From the NCBI RefSeq assembly GCF_014333615.1, contig NZ_JACSCY010000018.1:1-64000 (forward strand): 64,000 bases of DNA, written 5' to 3'. Below are positions 1 through 8,237 of the stretch, in pieces (the stretch's first letter is position 1; each line of letters begins with the position of its first letter). Under the pieces are notes generated by a model. The model was not told the DNA's origin and did no database searches. It saw nothing but the letters and a program-made list of their open reading frames with translations. The translations under genes and the position numbers were made by a program. Source of the DNA: Hymenobacter citatus. Its GTDB lineage: Bacteria; Bacteroidota; Bacteroidia; Cytophagales; Hymenobacteraceae.

Positions 1-92
1 GGTCCTTCGCAAGCTCAGGATGACACACGCTTTTTTCACCATTCACAACTTCACAAACTCACCACTCACCATTTCACCATTTCACCATTTCA
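1..92. repeat. Partial hairpin repeat plus octamer repeats downstream of the efflux adaptor
   Basis: Bases 1-25 resemble the outer end of the type-I inverted repeat seen complete at 22748-22842 (outer arm GTCATGCTGAGC). Bases 45-95 are tandem octamers of the CACCATTT / CTCACCAT kind. The octamers begin at the stop codon of the adaptor gene, which is read leftward. Similar octamers fill the spacers at 4512-4654 and 41117-41236. Confidence 0.7.
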
Positions 93-1199
93 CTATCTCT
101 CCGCCAGCTCTACCCGCAGGGGCTCTTCGTTGGTGATTTCCTCGTTGCCGGCTTTCAGAACTACGTCGCCTACCTTCAGGGGGCCGAATACCTGAATCTG
201 GCCCATTGTTTCGTCGCCTTTTTGCACGTCTACCAGCTCGGCGCGGTTGTTTTTTACCCGGATAACATAAGTACGCTCGGCCGTGCTGACCACCGATGAA
301 CGGGGCACAAACAAGCTGCTTTTGGCGGCGTCTACGGGCACGGTGGCGGTGGCAAACATGCCCGGCCGCAGCCGGTTTTTAGGGTTCGGAATGTCAATTT
401 CGATTTGCTCGGAGCGGGTTTCGGGGCGCACGCTGTTGGCAACGCGGTTGATGGTGCCCATGAAGGTTTCGCTCGGGAACGTGCGCACCATGAAGCGCAC
501 CGTGTCGTGCACGTGGATGCTGCCCACGTAGGCCTCGGGCACGGCCAGGCGCAGGCGCAGGCGGCTGAGCTGCCGGATTTTAAAGATAGGCAGGTTGGTT
601 TGCCCGCCCGGCCCCACAAACGCGCCGGGCGCCAGGTTACGCTCCGTAACCACGCCCGCAAACGGCGCCGTTATGCGCAGGTAGCCGGCCATCTGGCTGG
701 CCGCCTCGTAGTGCGCCCGCCCAGCCGTTACCAACAAGCTGTCCGACAAGGCCTTGGCGTGCGCCTGCTCCAGATTCAGGGGCGACACGGCGCCGGCCGT
801 GCGACTCGTGACCAGCAAGCGGTGGTAGGCGGCGCGGCTGGAGCTGTAGCTGGCCTGCGAGGCCTTCAGCTGCGACAGGGCCTCACTGAGGGCAGCTGTT
901 AGCTCGGGCGCTTCCAGCTCGGCCAGCAGCTGCCCCGGCCGCACGGCGTCGCCAATGTCGGCGTGCAGGCGCTTGAGGTAGCTGCTCACGCGCGGGTAGA
1001 TGTCGGTTTGGTAATAGCTGTCCAGCTCGCCGGGTAGGCTGAGGGAGCGGGTAGGCTGTGCGGCCGTCACCTGCACCGCGTCGTAGGGTAGGTCGGCGGC
1101 CGGCTCCTCGGTCACTACCTCCTTGGTGTCGGCGTGGGAGCAGCTGCCGAGCAGGCCGGTAGCCAGACAGAGTGTCAGAAAAGAACGGGCAATTGTCAT
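93..1199 (-). CDS. RND efflux periplasmic adaptor (HlyD/MFP family), lipoprotein
   Basis: Membrane-fusion subunit linking an inner-membrane RND pump to a TolC-like channel. The 368-residue protein starts with a lipoprotein signal (LLGSC, Cys20). Two lipoyl-like halves (about residues 60-97 and 172-195) flank a helical hairpin (about 98-165), followed by a beta-barrel domain and a C-terminal membrane-proximal domain. It is the third gene of a leftward operon (TolC-like, pump, adaptor) with 48 bp to the pump gene. The substrate cannot be read from the sequence. The stop codon lies in an octamer repeat that continues downstream. Confidence 0.9.
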   Translation of the reverse strand: MTIARSFLTLCLATGLLGSCSHADTKEVVTEEPAADLPYDAVQVTAAQPTRSLSLPGELDSYYQTDIYPRVSSYLKRLHADIGDAVRPGQLLAELEAPELTAALSEALSQLKASQASYSSSRAAYHRLLVTSRTAGAVSPLNLEQAHAKALSDSLLVTAGRAHYEAASQMAGYLRITAPFAGVVTERNLAPGAFVGPGGQTNLPIFKIRQLSRLRLRLAVPEAYVGSIHVHDTVRFMVRTFPSETFMGTINRVANSVRPETRSEQIEIDIPNPKNRLRPGMFATATVPVDAAKSSLFVPRSSVVSTAERTYVIRVKNNRAELVDVQKGDETMGQIQVFGPLKVGDVVLKAGNEEITNEEPLRVELAER

Positions 1200-1247
1200 G
1201 AGGATGAGGCAGTAGGAAATACGGGGATGGAGAAGGCCGACAGCGGC

Positions 1248-4200
1248 CTAAGCGTGCACGGGCTCGGCCAGGGCCGGGCGCGACGCGGGCGTGTCGGCTT
1301 CGGCGGCGTCGTAGGTGCTGCTGGCCGGGTCGTCGGGGTCGAGGGAGACGGAGGTGAAGGACGTTTTGCGCTGCACGGCGGCGAAGGCTACGGGCAGGAT
1401 AAACAAGGCCGCCACGGTAGAGGCCAGCAGGCCGCCAATCACGGCGCGGCCCAGCGGCGCAGTCTGTTCGCCCCCGTCGCCCAGCCCCGAGGCCATCGGA
1501 ATCATCCCGAATACCATGGCAATGGAGGTCATCAGGATAGGGCGCAGGCGGGCGCCCCCGGCGTCGCGGGCGGCCGATACGGCGTCGCGGTAGCGCAGGC
1601 GCAGGCCCTCGGCATTGGTCACCACCAGCACCGCATTTGCCACCGACACCCCCACCGACATAATCAGGCCCATGTAGGATTGCAGGTTCAGGGTCTGGCC
1701 CGTGGCCAGCAGGAGCAGCAGCGCCCCGGCCAGCACGGCCGGCACCGTCACAAGTACTACCCCTGCTACTTTAAACGACTGGTAATTGGCCGCCAGCAGC
1801 AGGAAAATGACTACCACGGCCAGGCCCAGGCCGGTTTGCAGGCTGCTCATGGTTTCCTGGAGCAGCCGAGAGAGGCCGCGCAGCTCCACCACCGAGCCCT
1901 TGGGTGGGTCGCCTACCTCGTCGATGGCGGCCTGCACGGCGCGGGTGGCCGTGCCCAGGTCCTGCTGGTTGATGTTGGCCGACACCGTTACGATGCGGCG
2001 CGGGCCGATGCGGTCGTACTCGCCGGGCTGGGTGGCGGGGCGCAGGGTGGCCACGTCGGCCAGGGTAGGGCGCAGCTGGCCGGGCACCAGCGGAATGTTC
2101 TGCATGTCGGCCTTGGAACGCATCTGCTGGGCTTCCATCTGCACCTGCACCTGGTAGGCAAAGCCCTTGCTGCGGTCGAGCCACAGGTTTTTGGCCGTGA
2201 AGCGGCTACTGGAAGTAGCGGCCACCAGCGAGCGGGCAATCTGGTCGGGCGTAAGGCCGAATTGGGCCGCCCGCTCCCGGTCAATCTCCACCTGCATGGT
2301 AGGGTAGCTGAGGGGCTGGTTGATGCGCACGTCGCGCAGGAACGGCACCTTCTTCAGGCGACGCACCAGCTTCTCGGCATACTGCTCGCCCTCGCTCAGC
2401 TCCTTGCCGCCTACCAGAATCTCCACGGGCGTTTGGGCGCCCTGACTCATAATTTTATCGGTGAGGCTGATGGGCTCGAAGGTGATGTCGACGTCGGGCA
2501 GGTGCTCGCGCACGGCCGCCCGAATCTGGTCTTTCAGCGCATCCAGCGACGCCACCTCGTAGCTGTCGGCCAGGTTCACCTGCAAGTCGGCCTCGTTGGG
2601 GCCGGCGTTGAACACGTACAGGGCGCTGGTGCCGTAGCTGGAGGGCGTCATGCCCACAAAGGCCGAGGTGATGCCCACGTTTTTCGGCCCCACAATCTGC
2701 TCAATCAGCTGAATCACCTCCTTGGTGCGCTGTTCGGTGCGCTCAATCCGCATGCCCTGGGGCGCCAGAATGCGCAGCTGAAATTGCCGCGAGTGCGTGA
2801 TTTGGGGCATCATATCCTGCCCAATGGTGGTGAAACCCCACCCAATCAGCGCCGCGCAGGCCACGCCATACACGGCGAGGGTAAGGGCGCGGTGGGCCAG
2901 CAGGCCGTCGAGCAAGCGCAGGTAGCGCACCTTCACGCGCTCAAAACCAGTGACTTTCTCGGGTTGGCCGGCCTCGTGGTGGGCGGGGTCGGGGGCGGCG
3001 GCGGGTAGGCCGGGTTTGTGTTCCGGAGCGGCCTCGTGGGGGTGGTCTTTCAGCCACCAGTTGGCCACCACCGGCACAAACACCTGCGACAACAGGTAAG
3101 ACACGATAATGGAAAAGCCCACCGCCAGCGACAACGGGATAAACATGCCGCGCGGCACGCCCGTCATCAGAAACGCCGGCGCAAACACGGCCAGAATGCT
3201 AAGCGTGATGAGCAGCAGCGGAAACGACACCTCCTGCGACGCATCCAGAATGGCCCGCGCCTTGGGCTTGCCCATTTCCAGGTGCTGGTGAATGTTCTCA
3301 ATCACCACCGTGGCCTGGTCGACCAGAATGCCAATGGCCAAGGCCAGGCCGCTCAGCGTCATAATGTTGAGTGTCTGGCCCGTGAGCTGGAGCATGAGCA
3401 CGGCCGCCAGCAGCGAAAACGGAATGGTCAGAATCACGATAACGGAGCTGCGGAAGTCGCCCAGGAACAGCAGCACCACCAGGCCCGTGAGCAGGGCCCC
3501 AATGCCGCCCTCCACCAGCAGGCTGTGCACGGCCTGCTCCACGTACACCGACTGATCGAACTCGTAGCTCAGGCGAATGTTGTCGGGCAGCAGGCTCTGC
3601 ATTTCCGGCAGCTTGGCTTTCAGGGCGGTCACCACGCTCATGGTAGAGGCGTCGGCCGATTTGGTGACGGGGATGTACACCGAGCGTTTGCCGTTGATGA
3701 GGGCGTAGCCCACGGGCACGTCGGTGGCGTCTTCCACGGTGGCAATGTCGCGGATGAACACCGTAGGCCCTACCCCTTGCCGCAGCGGAATGTTCAGGAA
3801 GTCGCCTACCTTGTCCATCACCGAGTTGCTGGGCGTCATAATCATGTAGTCGCCAATGCCCACCGAGCCGGCCGGCGAAATCTTGTTGTTTTTCACCACG
3901 GCCTCCACAATTTCGTCGGGCGTCAGCTCGTAGCTTTTCATACGCTCGGGGTTCACCCGAATCACGATGGTGCGCTCGTTGCCCCCAAACGGCGACGGCG
4001 CCGACGCCCCCGGAATCTGCGAAAACAACGGCCGGATGCGCGTAGAAGCCAAGTCTTGCATCTGCCCCAGCGTGGCCGAGCGGCTGCTGAACACCAGCTG
4101 TCCCACCGGCAGGCTGGAGGCATCAAAGCGCACCACCGTAGGCGGCACCGAGCCCGGCGGCAGGTAATTCACCACGCGGTTTACCTGGCTGGCCACCTCG

Positions 4201-4511
4201 CCGGCGGCCTGAGCCATGTTGGTGTCTTCGTAGAACGTGCACTTAATCAGGCACAAGCCCTGGATGTTCTTCACCTCCACATCCTTGATGCCCGACACGT
4301 ACAGCATCTGGTTCTGGTAGCGCGTCGAGATAAAGCCCTCCATCTGCGCGGGCGTCATGCCCCCGTAGGGCTGCGCGATGTAGATGGTAGGCAGGTTGAG
4401 GCGCGGGAAAATATCAATGGGGATGCGCCCCAGGGCCAACCCCGCAAACACGAGGATGCCCAGCAGCGCCACTATCACGGCAATCGGTTTGGCTAAGGCA
4501 GCTTTTATCAT
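1248..4511 (-). CDS. RND family efflux pump, inner-membrane permease
   Basis: Tripartite-efflux pump of 1087 residues, the usual AcrB/HAE size. It has an N-terminal TM1, two large periplasmic loops, the RND signature in TM4 and the motif RLRPILMTS in the second half. Compared with E. coli AcrB, the TM4 pair Asp407-Asp408 reads Asp398-Gln399 here, and the TM10 lysine (Lys940) reads Ala958 within SVANAVLVV, so the classical proton-relay triad is only partly kept. A His/Pro/Ala-rich linker joins the two halves. The gene lies between the TolC-like and adaptor genes in the same operon. Heavy-metal (CusA-type) specificity is not indicated, and the actual substrate is unknown. Confidence 0.92.
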   Translation of the reverse strand: MIKAALAKPIAVIVALLGILVFAGLALGRIPIDIFPRLNLPTIYIAQPYGGMTPAQMEGFISTRYQNQMLYVSGIKDVEVKNIQGLCLIKCTFYEDTNMAQAAGEVASQVNRVVNYLPPGSVPPTVVRFDASSLPVGQLVFSSRSATLGQMQDLASTRIRPLFSQIPGASAPSPFGGNERTIVIRVNPERMKSYELTPDEIVEAVVKNNKISPAGSVGIGDYMIMTPSNSVMDKVGDFLNIPLRQGVGPTVFIRDIATVEDATDVPVGYALINGKRSVYIPVTKSADASTMSVVTALKAKLPEMQSLLPDNIRLSYEFDQSVYVEQAVHSLLVEGGIGALLTGLVVLLFLGDFRSSVIVILTIPFSLLAAVLMLQLTGQTLNIMTLSGLALAIGILVDQATVVIENIHQHLEMGKPKARAILDASQEVSFPLLLITLSILAVFAPAFLMTGVPRGMFIPLSLAVGFSIIVSYLLSQVFVPVVANWWLKDHPHEAAPEHKPGLPAAAPDPAHHEAGQPEKVTGFERVKVRYLRLLDGLLAHRALTLAVYGVACAALIGWGFTTIGQDMMPQITHSRQFQLRILAPQGMRIERTEQRTKEVIQLIEQIVGPKNVGITSAFVGMTPSSYGTSALYVFNAGPNEADLQVNLADSYEVASLDALKDQIRAAVREHLPDVDITFEPISLTDKIMSQGAQTPVEILVGGKELSEGEQYAEKLVRRLKKVPFLRDVRINQPLSYPTMQVEIDRERAAQFGLTPDQIARSLVAATSSSRFTAKNLWLDRSKGFAYQVQVQMEAQQMRSKADMQNIPLVPGQLRPTLADVATLRPATQPGEYDRIGPRRIVTVSANINQQDLGTATRAVQAAIDEVGDPPKGSVVELRGLSRLLQETMSSLQTGLGLAVVVIFLLLAANYQSFKVAGVVLVTVPAVLAGALLLLLATGQTLNLQSYMGLIMSVGVSVANAVLVVTNAEGLRLRYRDAVSAARDAGGARLRPILMTSIAMVFGMIPMASGLGDGGEQTAPLGRAVIGGLLASTVAALFILPVAFAAVQRKTSFTSVSLDPDDPASSTYDAAEADTPASRPALAEPVHA

Positions 4512-4654
4512 GGGGGTGAGGTGGTGAAATAGTGAGATGGTGAGATGGTGAGTAGTTAGTGAGTGGTGAGATGGTGAGTTGATGTTCTATCTGCGCCATT
4601 TGCGCAAATCGCGCCACCGGCACGTCAAACTCACTATCTCACTATTTCACCATC
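4512..4654. repeat. Octamer-repeat hairpin filling the spacer between TolC-like and pump genes
   Basis: The whole spacer is one inverted-repeat element. Octamers of the GTGAGATG kind at 4513-4575 face octamers of the CTCACTAT kind at 4628-4660. The core, read on the minus strand, holds GTGAGTTTGACGT and, further on, AGAACAT. The element starts at the stop codon of the TolC-like gene and ends at the start of the pump gene. A related element with the same core words occupies 41117-41236. Confidence 0.8.
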
Positions 4655-6097
4655 TCACAGCTGCTCCAGCAGCACGCGCAGGTCGCCGTTGGTGGCGGCG
4701 CGCAGGAGCAGGGCGCGCCAGAGGTTGTTCACGGCCAGGGCTTGGTCGGTTTCGGCGCGGTTGAGGGTGAGGGCGGCCTGGGTGAGCACTACCAAGTTGT
4801 CGAGGCCGGCGTCGTAACGGGCTTTGGCTTGCACGTAGGCGCGGCGGGCGGCGTCGAGCTGCTGCGGGGCCTCCTGGGCCGTTTGGTTGGCCAATTCCAG
4901 TTGTAGCACCGCGTTTTGCCGCTCGGTTTGCAGCAGCAGCACTTGCTGGTTGTACTCGGCCTGGGCCTGCTTCACGCGCTGCTGCTGGGCGGTGGTGGCG
5001 TAATTGGTGCGCCATATTTCGGTGATGTTCCACGACAACGCCCCGCCCAGCACGTAGTTGTAGGCCTTGAAGGGTAGGCCCGCCCCCAGCGACGCATCAA
5101 TGGGGTAGGTGCCGTCGGGGCCGGTGCGGTTGCCGATGCCCGAGCCGCGCCCCCACGTAGCCCCCACCAGCGACAGGGTAGGGCGCTTGTTGGTGAGCAG
5201 CAGGGTACGCTGGGCCTCTCTGGCCCGTACGCGCTGCTGGGCGGCGCGCAAAATGGGCGGCAGCCGCGCCGTATCGGAGTACACGGCCGGGGCAATGTTG
5301 GGCAGCTTGGTGTAGAACTCCATCGAGTCGAGCTGGAGTATCTGCATGGGCGTGCCCAGCAGGCTGGCTAGCTGCACGCGCTGCTGCAAGGCCTGCTGCT
5401 GGCTGGTCAGAAATTGCAATTGCGCCCGCGAGTACTCGGCATTCGTGGTTGAGCTATCGATACCCGGCCGGATACCTGACAGCGCGCCAGCCCGAATCAC
5501 CCGCTGCAACGACAGCGCCCGTTGCAGGTTGGCCCGCTGCAACGCCACCGACTTCTGGGCCACCAGGGCCAGCATAAAGGCATCGGCCACGCGCACCTGG
5601 TGTGCAAACAGCTCCTGCTCGTAGTCGGCCTGGGCTTGGTTGGTGGCGGCGTTGGCGCGCTCAATTGTAGCGCGGAATCGCCCGAAGGTGAGCACCGGCC
5701 ACTCCACCACCAGGCCGCCCTGGCTGGTCCAGGTGGTTTGGCTGCTGAAATCGGGCCGTACCCCGGCAATGCCCAGGGCACCGCCCGGCAGCACGGCGCC
5801 GCGCACTTGGTTGGCGGTGCCGTGCGCGGCCTGCACCTGGGCCGTAATCTGGGGTAGGAAGTTGGCCCGGTTTGTCCGCACATCGGCGGCGGCGGCGGCC
5901 ACGGCGGCCTGCCGCGCCCGCAGCGCCGGGTAGTTGGTGCGGGCCAGCTCCAGCGCCTGCGTTAGGGTAAGCGGCCCCGAAGACTGTGCGGCGGTGGGCT
6001 GGGCCATGCCGGCAACGCCCAGCAGACTGGCGGCCATCACCAGCAGGCGGCAGCGGCCAGCCACTAGGATACGCGAAAAGGGAAGCTTTGCTAACAT
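4655..6097 (-). CDS. TolC family outer-membrane efflux channel
   Basis: Outer-membrane channel of a tripartite efflux system, 480 residues, the normal size for the family. A signal peptide ends near residue 37 (PTAAQ). The mature part begins GPLTLTQALELARTNYPAL, the typical start of OEP proteins, and shows the family's internal duplication of long amphipathic helices rich in Gln and Ala. It is the first gene of the leftward efflux operon and faces the arsR gene across a 205-bp shared promoter region, so it may be under ArsR control. The stop codon TGA opens the octamer hairpin. Confidence 0.92.
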   Translation of the reverse strand: MLAKLPFSRILVAGRCRLLVMAASLLGVAGMAQPTAAQSSGPLTLTQALELARTNYPALRARQAAVAAAAADVRTNRANFLPQITAQVQAAHGTANQVRGAVLPGGALGIAGVRPDFSSQTTWTSQGGLVVEWPVLTFGRFRATIERANAATNQAQADYEQELFAHQVRVADAFMLALVAQKSVALQRANLQRALSLQRVIRAGALSGIRPGIDSSTTNAEYSRAQLQFLTSQQQALQQRVQLASLLGTPMQILQLDSMEFYTKLPNIAPAVYSDTARLPPILRAAQQRVRAREAQRTLLLTNKRPTLSLVGATWGRGSGIGNRTGPDGTYPIDASLGAGLPFKAYNYVLGGALSWNITEIWRTNYATTAQQQRVKQAQAEYNQQVLLLQTERQNAVLQLELANQTAQEAPQQLDAARRAYVQAKARYDAGLDNLVVLTQAALTLNRAETDQALAVNNLWRALLLRAATNGDLRVLLEQL

Positions 6098-6237
6098 GAT
6101 GTCAGTAAAGCTATAGCGGCGGTATTAGACTGATGTTAGTGATGGATTAGAAGTTATTAGAACCCCCCTAAGAGCAGCGTCTACCCCGATGCTGCTCACC
6201 AAAAGCCCTTGTATAGCCTGACAATATATTCGTTAAA

Positions 6238-6285
6238 ACGTATGTCGTAAACATACGTCATGATAAGTTGTATATTTATGACATA
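6238..6285. promoter_or_regulatory. Candidate ArsR operator between the divergent efflux and arsR units
   Basis: A perfect inverted repeat ACGTATG-7 nt-CATACGT lies at 6238-6258. A related half-site (TATGACATA, 6277-6285) ends 17 bp before the arsR start. Palindromes of this kind next to arsR are typical ArsR/SmtB operators, which commonly autoregulate. The site could also act on the leftward efflux operon starting at 6097. Binding is inferred from position and symmetry only. Confidence 0.55.
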
Positions 6286-6302
6286 CTTCGCGCCCTACCC
6301 TC

Positions 6303-6659
6303 ATGACCTACGCTAAAACTACCTCCTTCACCCCAGAGCAGCAGCTGCTAGCCCGCGTAGCCAAGGCGCTGGCCCACCCGGCGCGGGTGGCCATCATTCA
6401 GTTTCTGGCCAGCAAACAGACCTGCATCAGCGGTGATATTGCGGCCGAGCTGCCACTCTCGCGCACCACGGTGTCGCAGCACCTGCAAGAGCTGAAAGCG
6501 CTGGATTTGATTCGCGGCGAAATCGACGGCCTCACGGTGTGCTACTGCCTCAACACGGAGCTGCTACGGCAGGTGCAGCAGCAGTTTACGGCCTTTTTCG
6601 ACGAGGCTACCCGTGGTGGCGCGGTCTGCGGGCCAGGCGACGATGCCTGCGCGTGCTAG
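6303..6659 (+). CDS. arsR: ArsR/SmtB family metalloregulator
   Basis: Small winged-helix repressor of 118 residues that would release DNA on binding arsenite or a similar soft metal(loid). The helix-turn-helix is clear (LPLSRTTVSQHLQELKAL, about residues 51-68). Cysteines are at 41, 80, 82, 109, 116 and 118. The helix-3 region reads TCISGDIA, where ArsR proteins often carry two cysteines (C-x-C), so one ligand is Ser here. The C-terminal CAC could substitute. It is followed by DUF6428, phosphoesterase and acetyltransferase genes and faces the efflux operon. The family is secure; the inducer is inferred from context. Confidence 0.88.
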   Translation: MTYAKTTSFTPEQQLLARVAKALAHPARVAIIQFLASKQTCISGDIAAELPLSRTTVSQHLQELKALDLIRGEIDGLTVCYCLNTELLRQVQQQFTAFFDEATRGGAVCGPGDDACAC

Positions 6660-6675
6660 GCTCACCCACCGACGT

Positions 6676-6731
6676 TGTTTAGAAAGCCGCCAGTCTTGCT
6701 CAACATGACGTGCAGGCTGACATTCTAAACA
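6676..6731. other. Inverted repeat between arsR and the DUF6428 gene
   Basis: TGTTTAGAA at 6676-6684 and its complement TTCTAAACA at 6723-6731 enclose 38 nt in the arsR-DUF6428 spacer. It may be an mRNA hairpin or a second regulator site. No T-run follows. Confidence 0.35.
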
Positions 6732-6769
6732 GCCTCACCTTTTCATTTTATTATCAACAACGCAACGCC

Positions 6770-7237
6770 ATGAAAATTTCCGAAATCAAGCAGGCCCTTG
6801 CCGAAGTAGAAGCTGTTAATTTTCGCCTACCCTCGGGCGAGTACTTGCCCGCGCATTTCCACGTGACGGAAGTGGGTCTGGTCAGCAAGCATTTTATTGA
6901 CTGTGGTGGCATGGAGCGCCAGGAAACCGTGGCCAATTTCCAGCTCTGGGAGGCCGGCGACTACGACCACCGGCTGGCCCCACAGAAATTTCTGCATATC
7001 CTGGAGATGTCGCAACGCATCCTGGGCACCAAGGACCTCGATATTGAGGTGGAGTACCAGCAGGCGACCATCGGCAAGTTCGGCCTGACGCGAGAAGGCA
7101 ACGATTTCGTGCTCACGCCCAAGCAAACGGCCTGCCTGGCACAAGATGCCTGCGGCATTCCCGACGCCCAACCGTTTGCCCTACCCCAGTTGCAGATAGC
7201 AGGTGCCGCCTGCACGCCGGGCGGCGGGTGCTGCTAA
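6770..7237 (+). CDS. DUF6428 family protein, arsenic-cluster associated
   Basis: Small soluble protein of 155 residues. Its motifs LPAHFHVTEVG and KHFIDCGG are those I associate with DUF6428 proteins, which are often found beside arsR in Bacteroidota. The C-terminus is cysteine-rich and ends CTPGGGCC, suggesting a thiol-based metalloid site, though this has not been shown. I chose the ATG at 6770 because the conserved protein begins MKISEIKQAL and the 20 upstream in-frame residues look like leader. An intrinsic terminator follows at 7251. Biochemical function is unknown; a role in arsenic handling is inferred from context. Confidence 0.8.
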   Translation: MKISEIKQALAEVEAVNFRLPSGEYLPAHFHVTEVGLVSKHFIDCGGMERQETVANFQLWEAGDYDHRLAPQKFLHILEMSQRILGTKDLDIEVEYQQATIGKFGLTREGNDFVLTPKQTACLAQDACGIPDAQPFALPQLQIAGAACTPGGGCC

Positions 7238-7250
7238 TGACGTGGCCCCA

Positions 7251-7286
7251 CGGCGCGGCCCTTCCTGGCCGCGCCGGTTCGTTTTT
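7251..7286 (+). terminator. Intrinsic terminator after the DUF6428 gene
   Basis: A perfect 10-bp stem (CGGCGCGGCC / GGCCGCGCCG) with a 6-nt loop is followed by GTTCGTTTTT. It lies 13 bp after the stop codon and would partly separate arsR-DUF6428 from the downstream phosphoesterase. Confidence 0.7.
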
Positions 7287-7307
7287 CCTCCCACTCTTTC
7301 TTCTCCG

Positions 7308-8081
7308 ATGATCATCGCCTTTTTCTCCGACGTGCACGGCAACCTGCCGGCGCTGGAGGCCGTGCTGGCCGATATCGACCAGCGCCACCCCGACATGATC
7401 TTCTGTCTGGGCGACCTAGTGGGCTACGCGCCCTGGCCCAACGAGGTGGTGCGCGAGGTGCGCCGCCGCGGTATTCCTACCCTGGCCGGCAACTACGACC
7501 AGGGTATCGGGCTGGCGAGCGACCAATGCGGCTGCGCCTACAAAACCGATGCTGATAAGGCATTGGGCGCGCAAAGTATTGCCTACACCAACCAAGTAAT
7601 AGGGGAAGCGGAGCGGCGCTACCTGCGCCTGCTACCCAAGCACATGCGCCTCGATTTTCAGGAGGAGCCCTGCACGCTGAGCCTGCTGATGGTGCACGGC
7701 TCGCCGCGTAAAATTAATGAGTACCTGTTTGAAGACCGGCCCGAGGCCAGCTTCCTGCGGGTGCTGCAAGACGCCCAGGCCGACGTGCTGCTGTTCGGCC
7801 ACACCCACAAGCCCTACTACCGCACCTTCGCCTACCAGCACGAGGGCGAAACGCGCTACCGCCACGCCCTGAACATTGGCTCGGTGGGCAAGCCCAAAGA
7901 CGGCGACCCGCGCGCCGCCTACCAGCTGCTGCACCTAGATACGCAAACCACGCTGACGGACCCCGCCGGGGTGCGCTCGGAACTGGTGCGGGTAGAATAT
8001 GATGTGGAAAAAGCCGCCCGCGCCGTAGAGGCCTCGCCGCTGCCCAACGAGTACGCCGATATGCTGCGCAGGGCCTATTAA
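7308..8081 (+). CDS. Calcineurin-like metallophosphoesterase
   Basis: Predicted cytoplasmic phosphodiesterase or phosphatase of 257 residues. All metal-binding blocks are visible in order: FFSDVHGNLPAL near the start, GDLVGYAPWPNEV, GNYDQGIG, a VHGSPR block and FGHTHKPYY, as in the YfcE/DUF2436-like group. The ATG at 7308 starts directly with the beta-strand MIIAFFSDVHGN, so upstream in-frame codons are rejected. It lies downstream of arsR and DUF6428 and upstream of an ArsN-like acetyltransferase. Phosphoesterases do occur in arsenic gene clusters, but the substrate here is unknown. Confidence 0.88.
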   Translation: MIIAFFSDVHGNLPALEAVLADIDQRHPDMIFCLGDLVGYAPWPNEVVREVRRRGIPTLAGNYDQGIGLASDQCGCAYKTDADKALGAQSIAYTNQVIGEAERRYLRLLPKHMRLDFQEEPCTLSLLMVHGSPRKINEYLFEDRPEASFLRVLQDAQADVLLFGHTHKPYYRTFAYQHEGETRYRHALNIGSVGKPKDGDPRAAYQLLHLDTQTTLTDPAGVRSELVRVEYDVEKAARAVEASPLPNEYADMLRRAY

Positions 8082-8111
8082 GAAGCTATTTGTGTTAGGC
8101 CGTTGGAAAGA

Positions 8112-8196
8112 TGTAGAGACGCATACTTGCGTCTCACCGTTGAACGAAATGGGGTTTTGTGACGCATACGACGAGGCGCAAGTATGCGTCTCTACA
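8112..8196. repeat. Inverted repeat, GTAGAGACGCA family (copy 1)
   Basis: The arms TGTAGAGACGCATACTTGCG at 8112 and its near-complement ending GTATGCGTCTCTACA at 8196 enclose about 37 nt. It lies between the phosphoesterase and acetyltransferase genes. Four more copies are at 12063, 40360, 46574 and 60121. Confidence 0.85.
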
Positions 8197-8237
8197 CGTT
8201 CATAGTTAACTCAAAGAACTTCTACTTATTCTCCCCC

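Noticed and set aside
45..95. CRISPR array or minisatellite
   Set aside because: The octamers have no spacers, no cas genes are present, and the same octamers form hairpins in two other spacers.
1134..4496. Long plus-strand reading frames opposite the RND pump gene
   Set aside because: They are rich in His, Gln, Gly and Arg without domains, and lie antisense to a clear 1087-residue pump; typical shadow frames of high-GC DNA.
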